Position numbers and translations under genes: made by a program. This document shows, one piece after another, positions 56,018 through 63,843 of a DNA stretch of 64,000 nt. Below the pieces are notes generated by a model, which made no database searches, was not told where the DNA came from, and worked only from the letters and a program-made list of their open reading frames with translations. Within the stretch, counting starts at the first letter, position 1. Each line of letters begins with the position of its first letter. Source of the stretch: Streptomyces sp. PH10-H1 (lineage in GTDB: Bacteria; Actinomycetota; Actinomycetes; Streptomycetales; Streptomycetaceae). The stretch is taken from the NCBI RefSeq assembly GCF_030063355.1, contig NZ_JASISZ010000014.1:46760-110759 (forward strand), in the 5' to 3' direction.

Positions 56018-57379
56018 GTGCCCACTGAGCTCCAGGAAGCCATCACGACTGCTGGTGCAGTCAGTCCACTCATTCCGAAGAGTATCGACCCGCTGCTGCT
56101 GGAGTACCAGCGCCGGTACGCGCCGCTGCTGCTCGCGATCCCGACCCGCCAGTGGAACTCCACGCAGTACTTCTTCAACCGGCGCGTATCGCGGCCGGAC
56201 TCCGGCGGTGTCGTTGACGGCGGCGGACGCCCGATCGGCAACAGCACCTACGAGCAGGCCCTGTTCAACATCCGGCTCTTCCAGGCCGTCGGAGCCGTCA
56301 CCGGCTTCGCCCAGGCGGTCACCCGCGACGTCGTCGGAGACCTGCGTCAGATCGAACTCGACGGCACGGTCACGAGCATGATGTACACCCTGGAGAACGC
56401 GTTCATCTGGGGCAACGACGGCGCGACCGCCGCCGGCCAGTACCCGATCTGCTCCGGCCTGGACTACCTCGTGTCCAACTGGACCGCGGGCACCGGCTCG
56501 AGCAACTTCGTCAACGCCGTCGACATTAACGGCAACTTCTCGCTGCACTACCTCGACCAGCTCATCGACCTCGTGGAGACCAACGCGGCGATGCCGATCG
56601 GCTCCCAGTACATGCTGGTCATGTCGCCGCGCATGGCTTCGGCCGTGTCGCAGGCGTTCGTCGCGCAGCAGCGTTTCGCCGCACCGACCACCATGCTCGG
56701 CGGCGGCCTGAACGTCCCGACGTACCGCGACATCCCCATCGTCAAGAGCTCGTTCCTGTCACCCCGCACCAACGTCATGGGCACCGTCACCACTGCGACA
56801 GCCACCACACTGGGCACCCTGGCCGCCGCCACCTACTACTACCGCGTCAGCGCGGTCGTGGCCCGTTTCGGTGAGATCTCCGCGTCCACCGAGGTCTCGC
56901 AGGTCACCACCGGCGCCACCTCCACCGTCACCCTGTCGTTCTCCACCCCAGGCAGCCTCCCCGACGGCGCGACCCCGATCCTCTACAAGGTCTACCGGTC
57001 CACCGCGACCACCACCGAGACCCTGGTCGGCACCGTCGACGCCTTCGACACCACCGGCGTCGCTGTCACCAGCATCATCGACAACGGCACCAACCTCCTC
57101 ACCAACTCCCTGGCCAACACGGGCCCGGTCGCCTACCAGGGCACCAACACCGGCGCCCTGCCCCGGAACGTGGCGAACGCGCAGGAGGACATCTACCTCG
57201 TGCCGCGCGACCCGAACTTCCTGGTCCGCCCGTATGTCCGCGACATGACGATCCTGCCCCTGGCGCCGACCGTCACGTCTCCGGATTCCCTCCCATTTGC
57301 CGTATTGACGGACTCGACCCTCGCAATTCGGGCGCCGAAATACGTGGGCAGGCTAAGCCGACTGACCGCTGCCCTCTAG
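56018..57379 (+). CDS. Major capsid protein (HK97 fold) with inserted Fn3/Ig-like domain
   Basis: This 453-residue protein (GTG after ATGGAGG) has the phage capsid pattern: an N-terminal arm, SPLIPKSIDPLLLEYQRRYA, AVTGFAQAVTRDVVGDL, and MLVMSPRMASAVSQAF. Between about residues 252 and 360 is an extra beta-rich domain (VTTATATTLGTLAAATYYYRVSAV, ILYKVYRSTATTTETLVG) that resembles a fibronectin type III or Ig-like fold, followed by the normal C-terminus. The insert would project from the shell surface. Confidence 0.85.
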   Translation: MPTELQEAITTAGAVSPLIPKSIDPLLLEYQRRYAPLLLAIPTRQWNSTQYFFNRRVSRPDSGGVVDGGGRPIGNSTYEQALFNIRLFQAVGAVTGFAQAVTRDVVGDLRQIELDGTVTSMMYTLENAFIWGNDGATAAGQYPICSGLDYLVSNWTAGTGSSNFVNAVDINGNFSLHYLDQLIDLVETNAAMPIGSQYMLVMSPRMASAVSQAFVAQQRFAAPTTMLGGGLNVPTYRDIPIVKSSFLSPRTNVMGTVTTATATTLGTLAAATYYYRVSAVVARFGEISASTEVSQVTTGATSTVTLSFSTPGSLPDGATPILYKVYRSTATTTETLVGTVDAFDTTGVAVTSIIDNGTNLLTNSLANTGPVAYQGTNTGALPRNVANAQEDIYLVPRDPNFLVRPYVRDMTILPLAPTVTSPDSLPFAVLTDSTLAIRAPKYVGRLSRLTAAL

Positions 57380-57395
57380 TTTTTGCCTTCTTCGT

Positions 57396-57491
57396 AATAG
57401 CGATTTGGGCCAGAACCGGCGCGGTCGCTATTCCGGAGAAGGTAGAATTGAGGCAGAAAAGTCCCCGGCGAGTGCGCTAACACTCCCGGGG
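57396..57491 (+). promoter_or_regulatory. Structured leader of the HNH gene
   Basis: AATAGCGA (57396-57403) and TCGCTATT (57425-57432) form an inverted repeat. A second stem pairs CCCCGG/GAGTG (57463-57474) with CACTC/CCGGGG (57481-57491), with a GTGCGCTAAC-like loop. The ATG follows at 57516. The leader may insulate or terminate transcription. Confidence 0.45.
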
Positions 57492-57515
57492 TGTGGCCGA
57501 CTAGTTGGAGTCGAC

Positions 57516-58157
57516 ATGGACGAGCGTACCCTGAAGCGCTTCATGGCAATGGTTGAGGTTCGACCGAACGGATGTTGGTACTGGCTGGGCAAGCTGAACC
57601 GGCAGGGCTACGGCTACTTCTGGTTCGAGGGCAAGAGTCGCCTCGCACACCGGTTCTCGTTCCAGCAGTTCGTCGGTCCGATCCCAGAGGGATACGAGAT
57701 CGACCACCTCTGCCACACGCGTGACAAGAATTGCCCTGGCGGGGTCTGTGATCATCGCGCCTGCGTTTTCCCGCATGACCTTGAAGCCGTCACCGAGCTT
57801 GAAAATGTTATGCGCAGTCGAGGGCTCGCCTCTGCGAATGCCGCCAAAACATTCTGCGTGAACGGCCATGCACTTACGGACGCGAACACGTACCTATACC
57901 CGGGAGGTCGCGAGCGTGGCTGCCGAACGTGTCGGACGGAGGGATGGCGGCGGCACCGCGACTCGCGTCGTGACCACGTTGCCGTGCCGATGGCCGAGCG
58001 AACCGAATGTCCGGCGGGCCATCCCTACGACGAGGCGAACACCTATGTCGCGCCGAAGACTGGGGCGCGCGGCTGCAAGACCTGTCGCCGGATCGCTGAC
58101 CGCGAGGCGAAGCGGGCAATGCGTGAGCGCAAGAAGGCGGCCGAGTCGGCTTCCTGA
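57516..58157 (+). CDS. Free-standing HNH endonuclease (homing type)
   Basis: This 213-residue protein has an HNH motif region (RFSFQQFVGPIPEGYEIDHLC, then H in DHRAC) and, at the C-terminus, two copies of a C-x2-GH...C-x2-C zinc repeat (CVNGHALTDANTY..CRTC and CPAGHPYDEANTY..CKTC). It sits between the capsid and connector genes, the usual place for a free-standing homing nuclease. Its GC is lower than that of neighbours. Likely a mobile gene. Confidence 0.82.
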   Translation: MDERTLKRFMAMVEVRPNGCWYWLGKLNRQGYGYFWFEGKSRLAHRFSFQQFVGPIPEGYEIDHLCHTRDKNCPGGVCDHRACVFPHDLEAVTELENVMRSRGLASANAAKTFCVNGHALTDANTYLYPGGRERGCRTCRTEGWRRHRDSRRDHVAVPMAERTECPAGHPYDEANTYVAPKTGARGCKTCRRIADREAKRAMRERKKAAESAS

Positions 58158-58169
58158 CCACTGATCGAC

Positions 58170-58201
58170 CGAAGGGCCTGAGCGGACGCCCAGGCCCTTC
58201 G
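58170..58201 (+). terminator. Perfect 11-bp hairpin after the HNH gene
   Basis: Arms 58170-58180 and 58191-58201, with a 10-nt loop. Separates the HNH gene from the head-tail connector genes. Confidence 0.6.
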
Positions 58202-58242
58202 TCACGCCCGGGTCTTCCCGTTCCCTGCCGAGGAGGTGCCGC

Positions 58243-58416
58243 GTGGCGGCGAAGTACTGCTGCGTGTGCCTGTTCAAGGACGGCACCGAGGTCACGGGCA
58301 AGACCATGGTGAAGGGCTACCTGGTGTGCACAAAGCACCTGTCCTACCAGGAGGACTTCTTCCGGGACTGGGAATCGGTGCAGGACCCGAAGAATCAGCC
58401 GAAGACGAAGAAGTGA
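58243..58416 (+). CDS. Small zinc-binding connector-region protein (57 aa)
   Basis: GTG after GAGGAGGTGCC. CCVC and a C..H pair suggest one zinc. Its place, first gene after the capsid block, is where small head proteins often lie. Unknown function. Confidence 0.6.
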   Translation: MAAKYCCVCLFKDGTEVTGKTMVKGYLVCTKHLSYQEDFFRDWESVQDPKNQPKTKK

Positions 58417-58422
58417 GGACGC

Positions 58423-58710
58423 ATGTGGCTTCGTAAGACAACTGCCCCCGGAGCTGCACCGGGTGGCCTGGTGTGGACCACGCCCGATGATGTGGTCGAG
58501 GTCGACGACGGCCTGGGTGTGGAGCTGCTGAGTATCCCGGGCGCCGGGTTCTCCGAGGCGCCCGCACCCGCCGCCGAGCCTGAGGCGGGCCCGTCTATCG
58601 GCTCCGAGGACTCGCCCACCGACCCGGCCGCCGAGGTCGTCGAGGCGCCCACCGCGCCGCCGAAGAAGCGCGCCACCCGCAAGCCAGCGGCGACCGAGAT
58701 CGCCGAGTAG
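58423..58710 (+). CDS. Acidic small structural-region protein (95 aa)
   Basis: The N-terminal half has short strands (LVWTTPDDVVEVDDGLGV); the C-terminal half is Pro/Ala/Glu-rich and ends basic (KKRATRKPAATE). This matches small head-associated proteins in other actinophages, though the family is not certain. Confidence 0.5.
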   Translation: MWLRKTTAPGAAPGGLVWTTPDDVVEVDDGLGVELLSIPGAGFSEAPAPAAEPEAGPSIGSEDSPTDPAAEVVEAPTAPPKKRATRKPAATEIAE

Positions 58711-58752
58711 CTGTTCCTCCCACCCCTGCGAGACTGAGAGGGGTGGACGGCC

Positions 58753-59415
58753 ATGCCCGTCGACAGTCCAACACCACTGGCCTCAGTGGCGTCTTTCACC
58801 GAGGGCCCGTTCGCGAACTTGGTCAGCGGTTTCAGTGCCCCGGCGCAAAACAACCTGATGTTGCAGGCCACCCGGGCGTGCGAGTCGGCCTGTGACCGGC
58901 GCCTGGCCGTGTTCACGTCGATCGTGGAGACGCAGCGGGCGAACGCCATGGATGTCGAGGACGCCATGGACGCCTACGTGCCGCTGGATCCCACGTCGCA
59001 GCTCGGCTTCTCCCGTGCGCAGTCCCTGGGTAGCACGCTCCTGACCCGGCACTTTTGGGTACGGGAACACCCGGCCCGCTACCCGGAGTTGTGGACCGGC
59101 TCCATCGGTGCGATCACCCTGTACCGCTCCTACTCCGGGGCGCAGACGGTGACGATCACCAACATTCAGTACGAGCCCGACACCGGGCACGTCAGGTTCG
59201 CCCTGGGAACGTTCGTGCCGCCGGGCACCACGATCCAGTGCACGTACTCGGGCGGCTACAGCACGGTCCCGGCGGACCTGGTGCAGGCGTGCCAGTACAT
59301 GGCCGCATCCATGGCCGTGAAACAGCTCGACCCGGTCGACGGCAGGTCGGGGCATGACCCGGACGCAATGCGTGCGGATGCGCTGGAGATGCTCGCCCCG
59401 TATACGAGGCGCTGA
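58753..59415 (+). CDS. Head-tail connector protein
   Basis: This 220-residue protein has a helical start (ACESACDRRLAVFTSIVET), a strand-rich core (GAITLYRSYSGAQTVTITNI) and a helical C-terminus (LVQACQYMAASMAVKQLDP). This is the pattern of head-completion adaptors next to the capsid gene. The exact family is unclear. Confidence 0.65.
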   Translation: MPVDSPTPLASVASFTEGPFANLVSGFSAPAQNNLMLQATRACESACDRRLAVFTSIVETQRANAMDVEDAMDAYVPLDPTSQLGFSRAQSLGSTLLTRHFWVREHPARYPELWTGSIGAITLYRSYSGAQTVTITNIQYEPDTGHVRFALGTFVPPGTTIQCTYSGGYSTVPADLVQACQYMAASMAVKQLDPVDGRSGHDPDAMRADALEMLAPYTRR

Positions 59416-59418
59416 CCC

Positions 59419-60042
59419 GTGGCGGCGCACCGCCGTGGGCATCGTGTGTCGGAGGCGACGCGGGCCAGGTTGTCGGCGCGGATGCGCGGGCATCATCACG
59501 CGCACCGTGGGCACCGGCTCAGCAAGACGACCCGGGCGAAGATCGCGGCACGGCTCAAGGGCCGCCACCACCGGCACAGCGCGCACCGCCGCCATGGCGT
59601 TCACCACCGGCACGGCCTCCACCGCCGCCACTTGCTGCACCGGCGCAGGCACTTTCACCTCAAGCACAAGCGCCATGCCCGGCACAAGATTCACCGCCGT
59701 CACTACCACCTGCGGCATCGCCGGCATTCCTCGCACGTCATGCACCGGCGGCATTACAAGGGCCGTCGCCACTTCAAGCATCGCCGCGGCTACCACCTGA
59801 AGCACAAGCGGCATGCCGCTCTGGTTCATCACCGGCATGGAACGCATCACCGGCACGCCACCAGGCACCACAAGGGCGCCGGGCAGCGGCGTCATGGTCG
59901 CGGTGGCACGTTCTACGGGCTGCATCATCACCAGCGCAAGTCCCGTTTCGGGATCCGCCATAAGCGCGCGTCCACCCACTTCCACCGCCGTCTGCGCCGC
60001 ACCAAGCGGATGCGCACCACCCGCCGTAGGCGAAGGAGGTAG
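59419..60042 (+). CDS. His/Arg-rich protein with NUMOD3-like N-terminus
   Basis: The 207-residue product (GTG start after CGCTGACCC) has two NUMOD3-type units at the N-terminus (GHRVSEATRARLSARMRG, GHRLSKTTRAKIAARLKG), then a His/Arg repeat region, with 51 His and 57 Arg in the whole protein. The C-terminal end is almost all Arg. NUMOD3 is a DNA-binding helix found in phage homing enzymes; the rest resembles a protamine. Its placement between two connector-type genes suggests binding of DNA in the head, but this is open. Confidence 0.7.
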   Translation: MAAHRRGHRVSEATRARLSARMRGHHHAHRGHRLSKTTRAKIAARLKGRHHRHSAHRRHGVHHRHGLHRRHLLHRRRHFHLKHKRHARHKIHRRHYHLRHRRHSSHVMHRRHYKGRRHFKHRRGYHLKHKRHAALVHHRHGTHHRHATRHHKGAGQRRHGRGGTFYGLHHHQRKSRFGIRHKRASTHFHRRLRRTKRMRTTRRRRRR

Positions 60043-60044
60043 CC

Positions 60045-60530
60045 GTGACAACTGCCGATGCCGTCGACCGTGAGGTTGCGTGGCTCAACGCCAGCGGCGA
60101 CGGGCTGCCCGCCCTGAACACCTCGGCCGGTGGCCCGTTCGGCAACATTCAGGGGTACTGGCCCCGCACGCCGGGCCGCCGTGGCACGAACCTGTTCGTG
60201 ATGCGGCGCGCCATCACCGAGCACCGCTTCGCGAACATCCGCCGCATGGCCACCTACCAGTTCGAGCTGAAGCTCGTGTGGCCGCTGTCCAGCGGGCAGG
60301 GCCGGGCCGAGGACGACCAAAGGGCTTTTGACCTGGCGGTCGACAAGGTCCTGCTGCGCATCGGCGGCTATCCCGGCGACAAGAGTCACGGGGGCCGGTT
60401 CCGGTCGGTGGCCGAGGATCCCGCGCAGGTCACGGTTCGCTTCCACGACCCCGCCCAGTCGGTGCCCCCCGAGGCCGAGTTCTGGGCGGAGATCACCTAT
60501 CACGCCGACGACATCGAGTTCACCGGCTGA
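60045..60530 (+). CDS. Probable tail terminator/connector protein (161 aa)
   Basis: GTG after GAAGGAGGTAGCC. The protein is strand-rich at the C-terminus (VTVRFHDPAQSVPPEAEFWA), with a helical middle (FELKLVWPLSSGQGRAEDDQ). Position between the connector and the major tail protein fits a tail terminator. No specific domain is recognised. Confidence 0.6.
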   Translation: MTTADAVDREVAWLNASGDGLPALNTSAGGPFGNIQGYWPRTPGRRGTNLFVMRRAITEHRFANIRRMATYQFELKLVWPLSSGQGRAEDDQRAFDLAVDKVLLRIGGYPGDKSHGGRFRSVAEDPAQVTVRFHDPAQSVPPEAEFWAEITYHADDIEFTG

Positions 60531-60595
60531 CCACCTGTCCGTCCCCGGCCTCCCGCGCATGGCGCTGGGGGCCTTCCGTATGCCCGGAGGCCCCC

Positions 60596-60802
60596 GTGCC
60601 GCTGCAGCGCAGCACTCATGAATCGCCGGTGGACGTGCCGGACATCCCGGCGACCGTCCAGCCCGGCGAGGTCGTCGACTGGCCGCACCCGATCGCCGGG
60701 TTCGAGGTCGTCGATCCGCCCGAACCGGCCGCGCCCGAACCGGCCGCGCAGACCAAGAGCAGCCCGAAGAAGCGCGCGACAGGTGAGGAGACCTCGTCAT
60801 GA
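60596..60802 (+). CDS. Small acidic protein (68 aa) before the major tail protein
   Basis: GTG start after GGAGGCCCCC. Pro/Val-rich body and a Lys/Arg-rich end (KSSPKKRATGEE), similar in style to the protein at 58423. It overlaps the tail protein ATG by 4 nt. Function unknown. Confidence 0.5.
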   Translation: MPLQRSTHESPVDVPDIPATVQPGEVVDWPHPIAGFEVVDPPEPAAPEPAAQTKSSPKKRATGEETSS

Positions 60803-61968
60803 CCCAGATCTCCCGCCTTGCCGCTATCGGCCTCGCCAAGGAGTCGGTTGCCGGCACCTGGCTGGCGCCGACGGTTGGTATCCCGTTCCTCAAGGGCGAC
60901 TACGAGGACATGATCGGCGAGATCAAGGACGAGTCGGTCCGCGGCAACGACACCGTCTTGCAGGGCATGTACGCAGGCCCGATCCACGCGGAGTGGCAGC
61001 TCGACGTGCTGGCTTATCCGGACCTCGCCGGGCACTTCCTGGCTGGGATGATCGGCCCGGATACGGTGACGGCCGCGACGGCGACGACTCTGTCGGCGTT
61101 GACGATCGTCGGCGCCACGTCGATCTCCACCGCCGTGGCACTGCCGGCCGGTTCCGTCATCCGTATCGACACGGCCGGGCTGGTGGAGTACGCGTGGACG
61201 GACGGCGTCGCCACGGGTGCGGGCCCGTATGTCAGTAACGTCACGACGGTGCTCGGCAAGATTGGCGCGAGCCGGGTGGGCCTGACACTGGGGCACGCTT
61301 CGGGCGTGGCCGTGACGACCACGACGACCCACACCTTCAAGCAGTCCACCACCGCGCTACCGACGTACAGCCTGACCCTGTTCGACACCACACAGACGGT
61401 GAGCTGCAGTTACTGCCGCCTGTCGGACCTCCAGCTGAAGATCGACCCGAAGGGCGCGGTCAGCCTCGCCGTCAAGTACGTCAGTTTCCCGTCCGTCGTG
61501 CAGTCGCTGCAGACCCAGACGTTCTCCACCTTCGACCCGGTCCTGGGCTGGTCGTGGAACATGACCAACGGGGGCGCCGCCTCGACGCGCGGGCTGTCCT
61601 ACGACGCGACCATCAAGCGCGCCACCGAGGCCATCAACTCCTCGGACGGCACGCAGGCGCCGCGCGAGGTCTTCGCAGGGCCCATCGAGGTCGACGGCAC
61701 GTACAAGGCCATCTTCGAGAACCAGCTCGACATGAACCTGTACCTCAACTACACGCAGACCGCAGCGACCGCGACCCTGCAGCAGCCCGTCGCCCGCGGC
61801 GGCCAGTCCCTGTCGCTGACCATGTCCAAGTCCGGCTGGTTCAAGGGCAAGCGCGACCTGTCCTCGGCCTACGTCCAGGGTGATTTCTCCCTGAGCGGCA
61901 TCTACAACACCACGGACGGTGGAGCAGTGCAGGCCGTGCTCCAGAACTTCCAGACGGCCGCGTACTGA
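60799..61968 (+). CDS. Major tail protein (tail tube)
   Basis: This 389-residue protein has the size and place of a siphovirus tube protein, with an N-terminal MTQISRLAAIGLAKESVAGT start, a strand-rich body with Thr/Val repeats in the middle (about 85-165, possibly an Ig-like insertion), and a C-terminal half with FSLSGIYNTTDGGAVQAVLQ. It is followed by tail assembly chaperones and the tape measure. Confidence 0.8.
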   Translation: MTQISRLAAIGLAKESVAGTWLAPTVGIPFLKGDYEDMIGEIKDESVRGNDTVLQGMYAGPIHAEWQLDVLAYPDLAGHFLAGMIGPDTVTAATATTLSALTIVGATSISTAVALPAGSVIRIDTAGLVEYAWTDGVATGAGPYVSNVTTVLGKIGASRVGLTLGHASGVAVTTTTTHTFKQSTTALPTYSLTLFDTTQTVSCSYCRLSDLQLKIDPKGAVSLAVKYVSFPSVVQSLQTQTFSTFDPVLGWSWNMTNGGAASTRGLSYDATIKRATEAINSSDGTQAPREVFAGPIEVDGTYKAIFENQLDMNLYLNYTQTAATATLQQPVARGGQSLSLTMSKSGWFKGKRDLSSAYVQGDFSLSGIYNTTDGGAVQAVLQNFQTAAY

Positions 61969-62055
61969 TCAACTCCCTGGCTGTGCCGGCGCGTGAGGGC
62001 GTCGCGGCACGGCCAGGGTCTACGCCCTCAACGCCCTCACCCCGAAGGACACGAC

Positions 62056-62523
62056 ATGACCACACCCACCAGCACTGAACCGCAGGCCGCGATCGAACCG
62101 CCGCCCCCGCCGACAGAGGCGCCCCCGGCGAATCCCCTACCGGAGGGCGTCACCTACGGCACCCTGTTCCCGCGCATGGAGTTCCCCGAGCTGACCCCGC
62201 CCGGCTGCGACATGGTCTGGGTGGAGATCCGCAACCCGGGCATGATGCCGCCGGTCGCCCTCGAAGAGGCCCGCGCGGGCATGAAGGACATCGAGACCAA
62301 CGAGGACGGCAGCCCCGTCGATGAGCAGGCAGCCGCCCCCGCGGTGTACATGATGCTGTCGAAGATGATCCGCAAGTGGCACGTGTACGACGTGATGGCC
62401 GACGACGACCCGCTGCCGCTGCTGGCGTCCCCGCCCCGCACCGCTGAGGTCATCAAGCAGGCGCCGAGCGCGATCCTCAACCGGATCATGGAAGTGGTGC
62501 AGGCGCTTCAGGTCCCTCGCTAG
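62056..62523 (+). CDS. Tail assembly chaperone, first frame
   Basis: This 155-residue protein has a Pro-rich N-terminus and a helical C-terminus (LSKMIRKWHVYDVMADDDPL, SAILNRIMEVVQALQ). It lies between the tail tube and tape measure genes, as G/T-type chaperones do. The second frame (62550-62771) is reached by a shift near 62500-62523. Confidence 0.75.
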   Translation: MTTPTSTEPQAAIEPPPPPTEAPPANPLPEGVTYGTLFPRMEFPELTPPGCDMVWVEIRNPGMMPPVALEEARAGMKDIETNEDGSPVDEQAAAPAVYMMLSKMIRKWHVYDVMADDDPLPLLASPPRTAEVIKQAPSAILNRIMEVVQALQVPR

Positions 62524-62549
62524 AGCTCGACTCGCCGTACCTCAACGAC

Positions 62550-62771
62550 GTGCTCTGGGCCGCCGAGTCCATCTACGAGGGCACCTGGGCATCGGGACCC
62601 GCCCCGATCGAGGTGCAGTGGGTTGAGCTGATGCGCGAATACGGCTGGTCCTGGCAGGAATACGCGGAAACTCCCGAGTACCCGAAACGGGTGGCATGGG
62701 ACCTGATGGTGGCCCGCCGTGACGCGGAGAACAGCCGGAACCAACAGCAAAACCAGCCGCAGGGGAGATGA
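62550..62771 (+). CDS. Tail assembly chaperone, second frame (frameshift partner)
   Basis: This frame, open back to about 62463, continues the chaperone in the -1 frame: LWAAESIYEGTWAS...WVELMREYGWSWQEYAETPE. A GTG at 62550 could serve as a separate start. The usual T-type chaperone size and position support production as a fused product by a shift before the TAG of the first frame. A canonical slippery heptamer is not seen; GGTCCCT is the best candidate. Confidence 0.65.
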   Translation: MLWAAESIYEGTWASGPAPIEVQWVELMREYGWSWQEYAETPEYPKRVAWDLMVARRDAENSRNQQQNQPQGR

Positions 62772-62774
62772 CGC

Positions 62775-63236
62775 ATGGAGCTCCGACCTGGCGTGTTCAC
62801 GGCCGGTTTCGCGAAGCTGACCGCGGAGGGCGAGATCCGGGGCCGGCTGGGACTGGAGGAGCTGGCGCGCGCCGTGGAAAAGCAGGCGAAGATCAACGCG
62901 TCCAACGGCCGGCACGCTTACGGGACACGGACCACGGCACGCCCCGGGGAGGGCCCGGCGGTGATCTCGGGCAATCTGAAACGTTCCGTCGGTCATTCGC
63001 CGATCATGAAGGATGCGGGCGGCTGGAAGACCAAGGTCGGCCCGCGCGTGGGCTTCACCCCGCCTTACGGGAGGCGCCCGACCGAGGCGCACCGGTACGG
63101 CTACGCCCTGGAAACCGGGCTCCGCAACGGGGCGAAGTACCCGTGGCTGAAGCCTGCGGCACAGTTCGCCACGAAATTCGCCGCGACGGTGATCTTCAAC
63201 AAGGCGTATGGGACGCGATGGAAGCGGGTCTTTTGA
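62775..63236 (+). CDS. Tail completion/minor tail protein (153 aa)
   Basis: The ATG is 3 nt after the chaperone stop. The protein is basic, with helical LEELARAVEKQAKINA and a GAKYPWLKPAAQFATKFAAT end resembling HK97 gp10-type proteins. Function in tail completion is inferred from position and sequence style. Confidence 0.6.
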   Translation: MELRPGVFTAGFAKLTAEGEIRGRLGLEELARAVEKQAKINASNGRHAYGTRTTARPGEGPAVISGNLKRSVGHSPIMKDAGGWKTKVGPRVGFTPPYGRRPTEAHRYGYALETGLRNGAKYPWLKPAAQFATKFAATVIFNKAYGTRWKRVF

Positions 63237-63237
63237 C

Positions 63238-63735
63238 CTACTGGGATTCGCGCAGCACCGCGTAGGCGGCAGCCACCGACGTGCAGTCCATCGTCCCGCC
63301 TCCGGGCGCGGAGGCGTTCAGGTGCTGGAGGACACTCAGCTCCGTTTCGTCGTCCACCCCGTTCTTGCGCAGGTCACCCAGTGTTGCGTGGGCGATGGCG
63401 GCGATATGCGGCTTGTCCTGGGTGCACTTGGGCGCCAGCGAGTCCAGTGCGCGCTGGTAGTCGGCGACGGGGTGCGTGTCGCCGTCGAGGTCGGCGAGCA
63501 TCTGCGCGGGACCGGGCGTCGAGGGCGCGGGAGATGCAGTGCTTGGCAGCGGTGTCACCGCCTTGGTCGTCTCGGGGGCACTGCTGACGGTCGCGGTCGG
63601 GCTGGCGGCGGAGTGGTGGGCGAGGTTGTCCTTCGCCCCGGAGATGGCGCCGGCAATGACGAACGGTGCTCCGGCGAGCACCGCCGCGCCAATGGCGAGT
63701 TTCTTGCCCGTGCTCAGCGACGTGAACTGATTCAC
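63238..63735 (-). CDS. Reverse-strand membrane-anchored moron
   Basis: This 165-residue protein has a cytoplasmic basic start, one hydrophobic helix (about 13-33, LAIGAAVLAGAPFVIAGAIS), a Pro/Thr/Ser linker and a C-terminal extracellular domain with two Cys that could form a disulfide (CTQDKPH, DCTSVAAAYA). It stands alone against the tail operon, between the tail completion and tape measure genes, a common moron site. It may be a superinfection exclusion or host-conversion protein. Confidence 0.65.
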   Translation of the reverse strand: MNQFTSLSTGKKLAIGAAVLAGAPFVIAGAISGAKDNLAHHSAASPTATVSSAPETTKAVTPLPSTASPAPSTPGPAQMLADLDGDTHPVADYQRALDSLAPKCTQDKPHIAAIAHATLGDLRKNGVDDETELSVLQHLNASAPGGGTMDCTSVAAAYAVLRESQ

Positions 63736-63843
63736 CGATTCTCCTTTGCCTCTGCGCCCCCGGGCGAGGCACGCACGGACCGTACACCGCAGCCCTGCAG
63801 CTCGTGACCTGTTGCCCTCGATCCATTCGGAAGGGCGGCGGCC

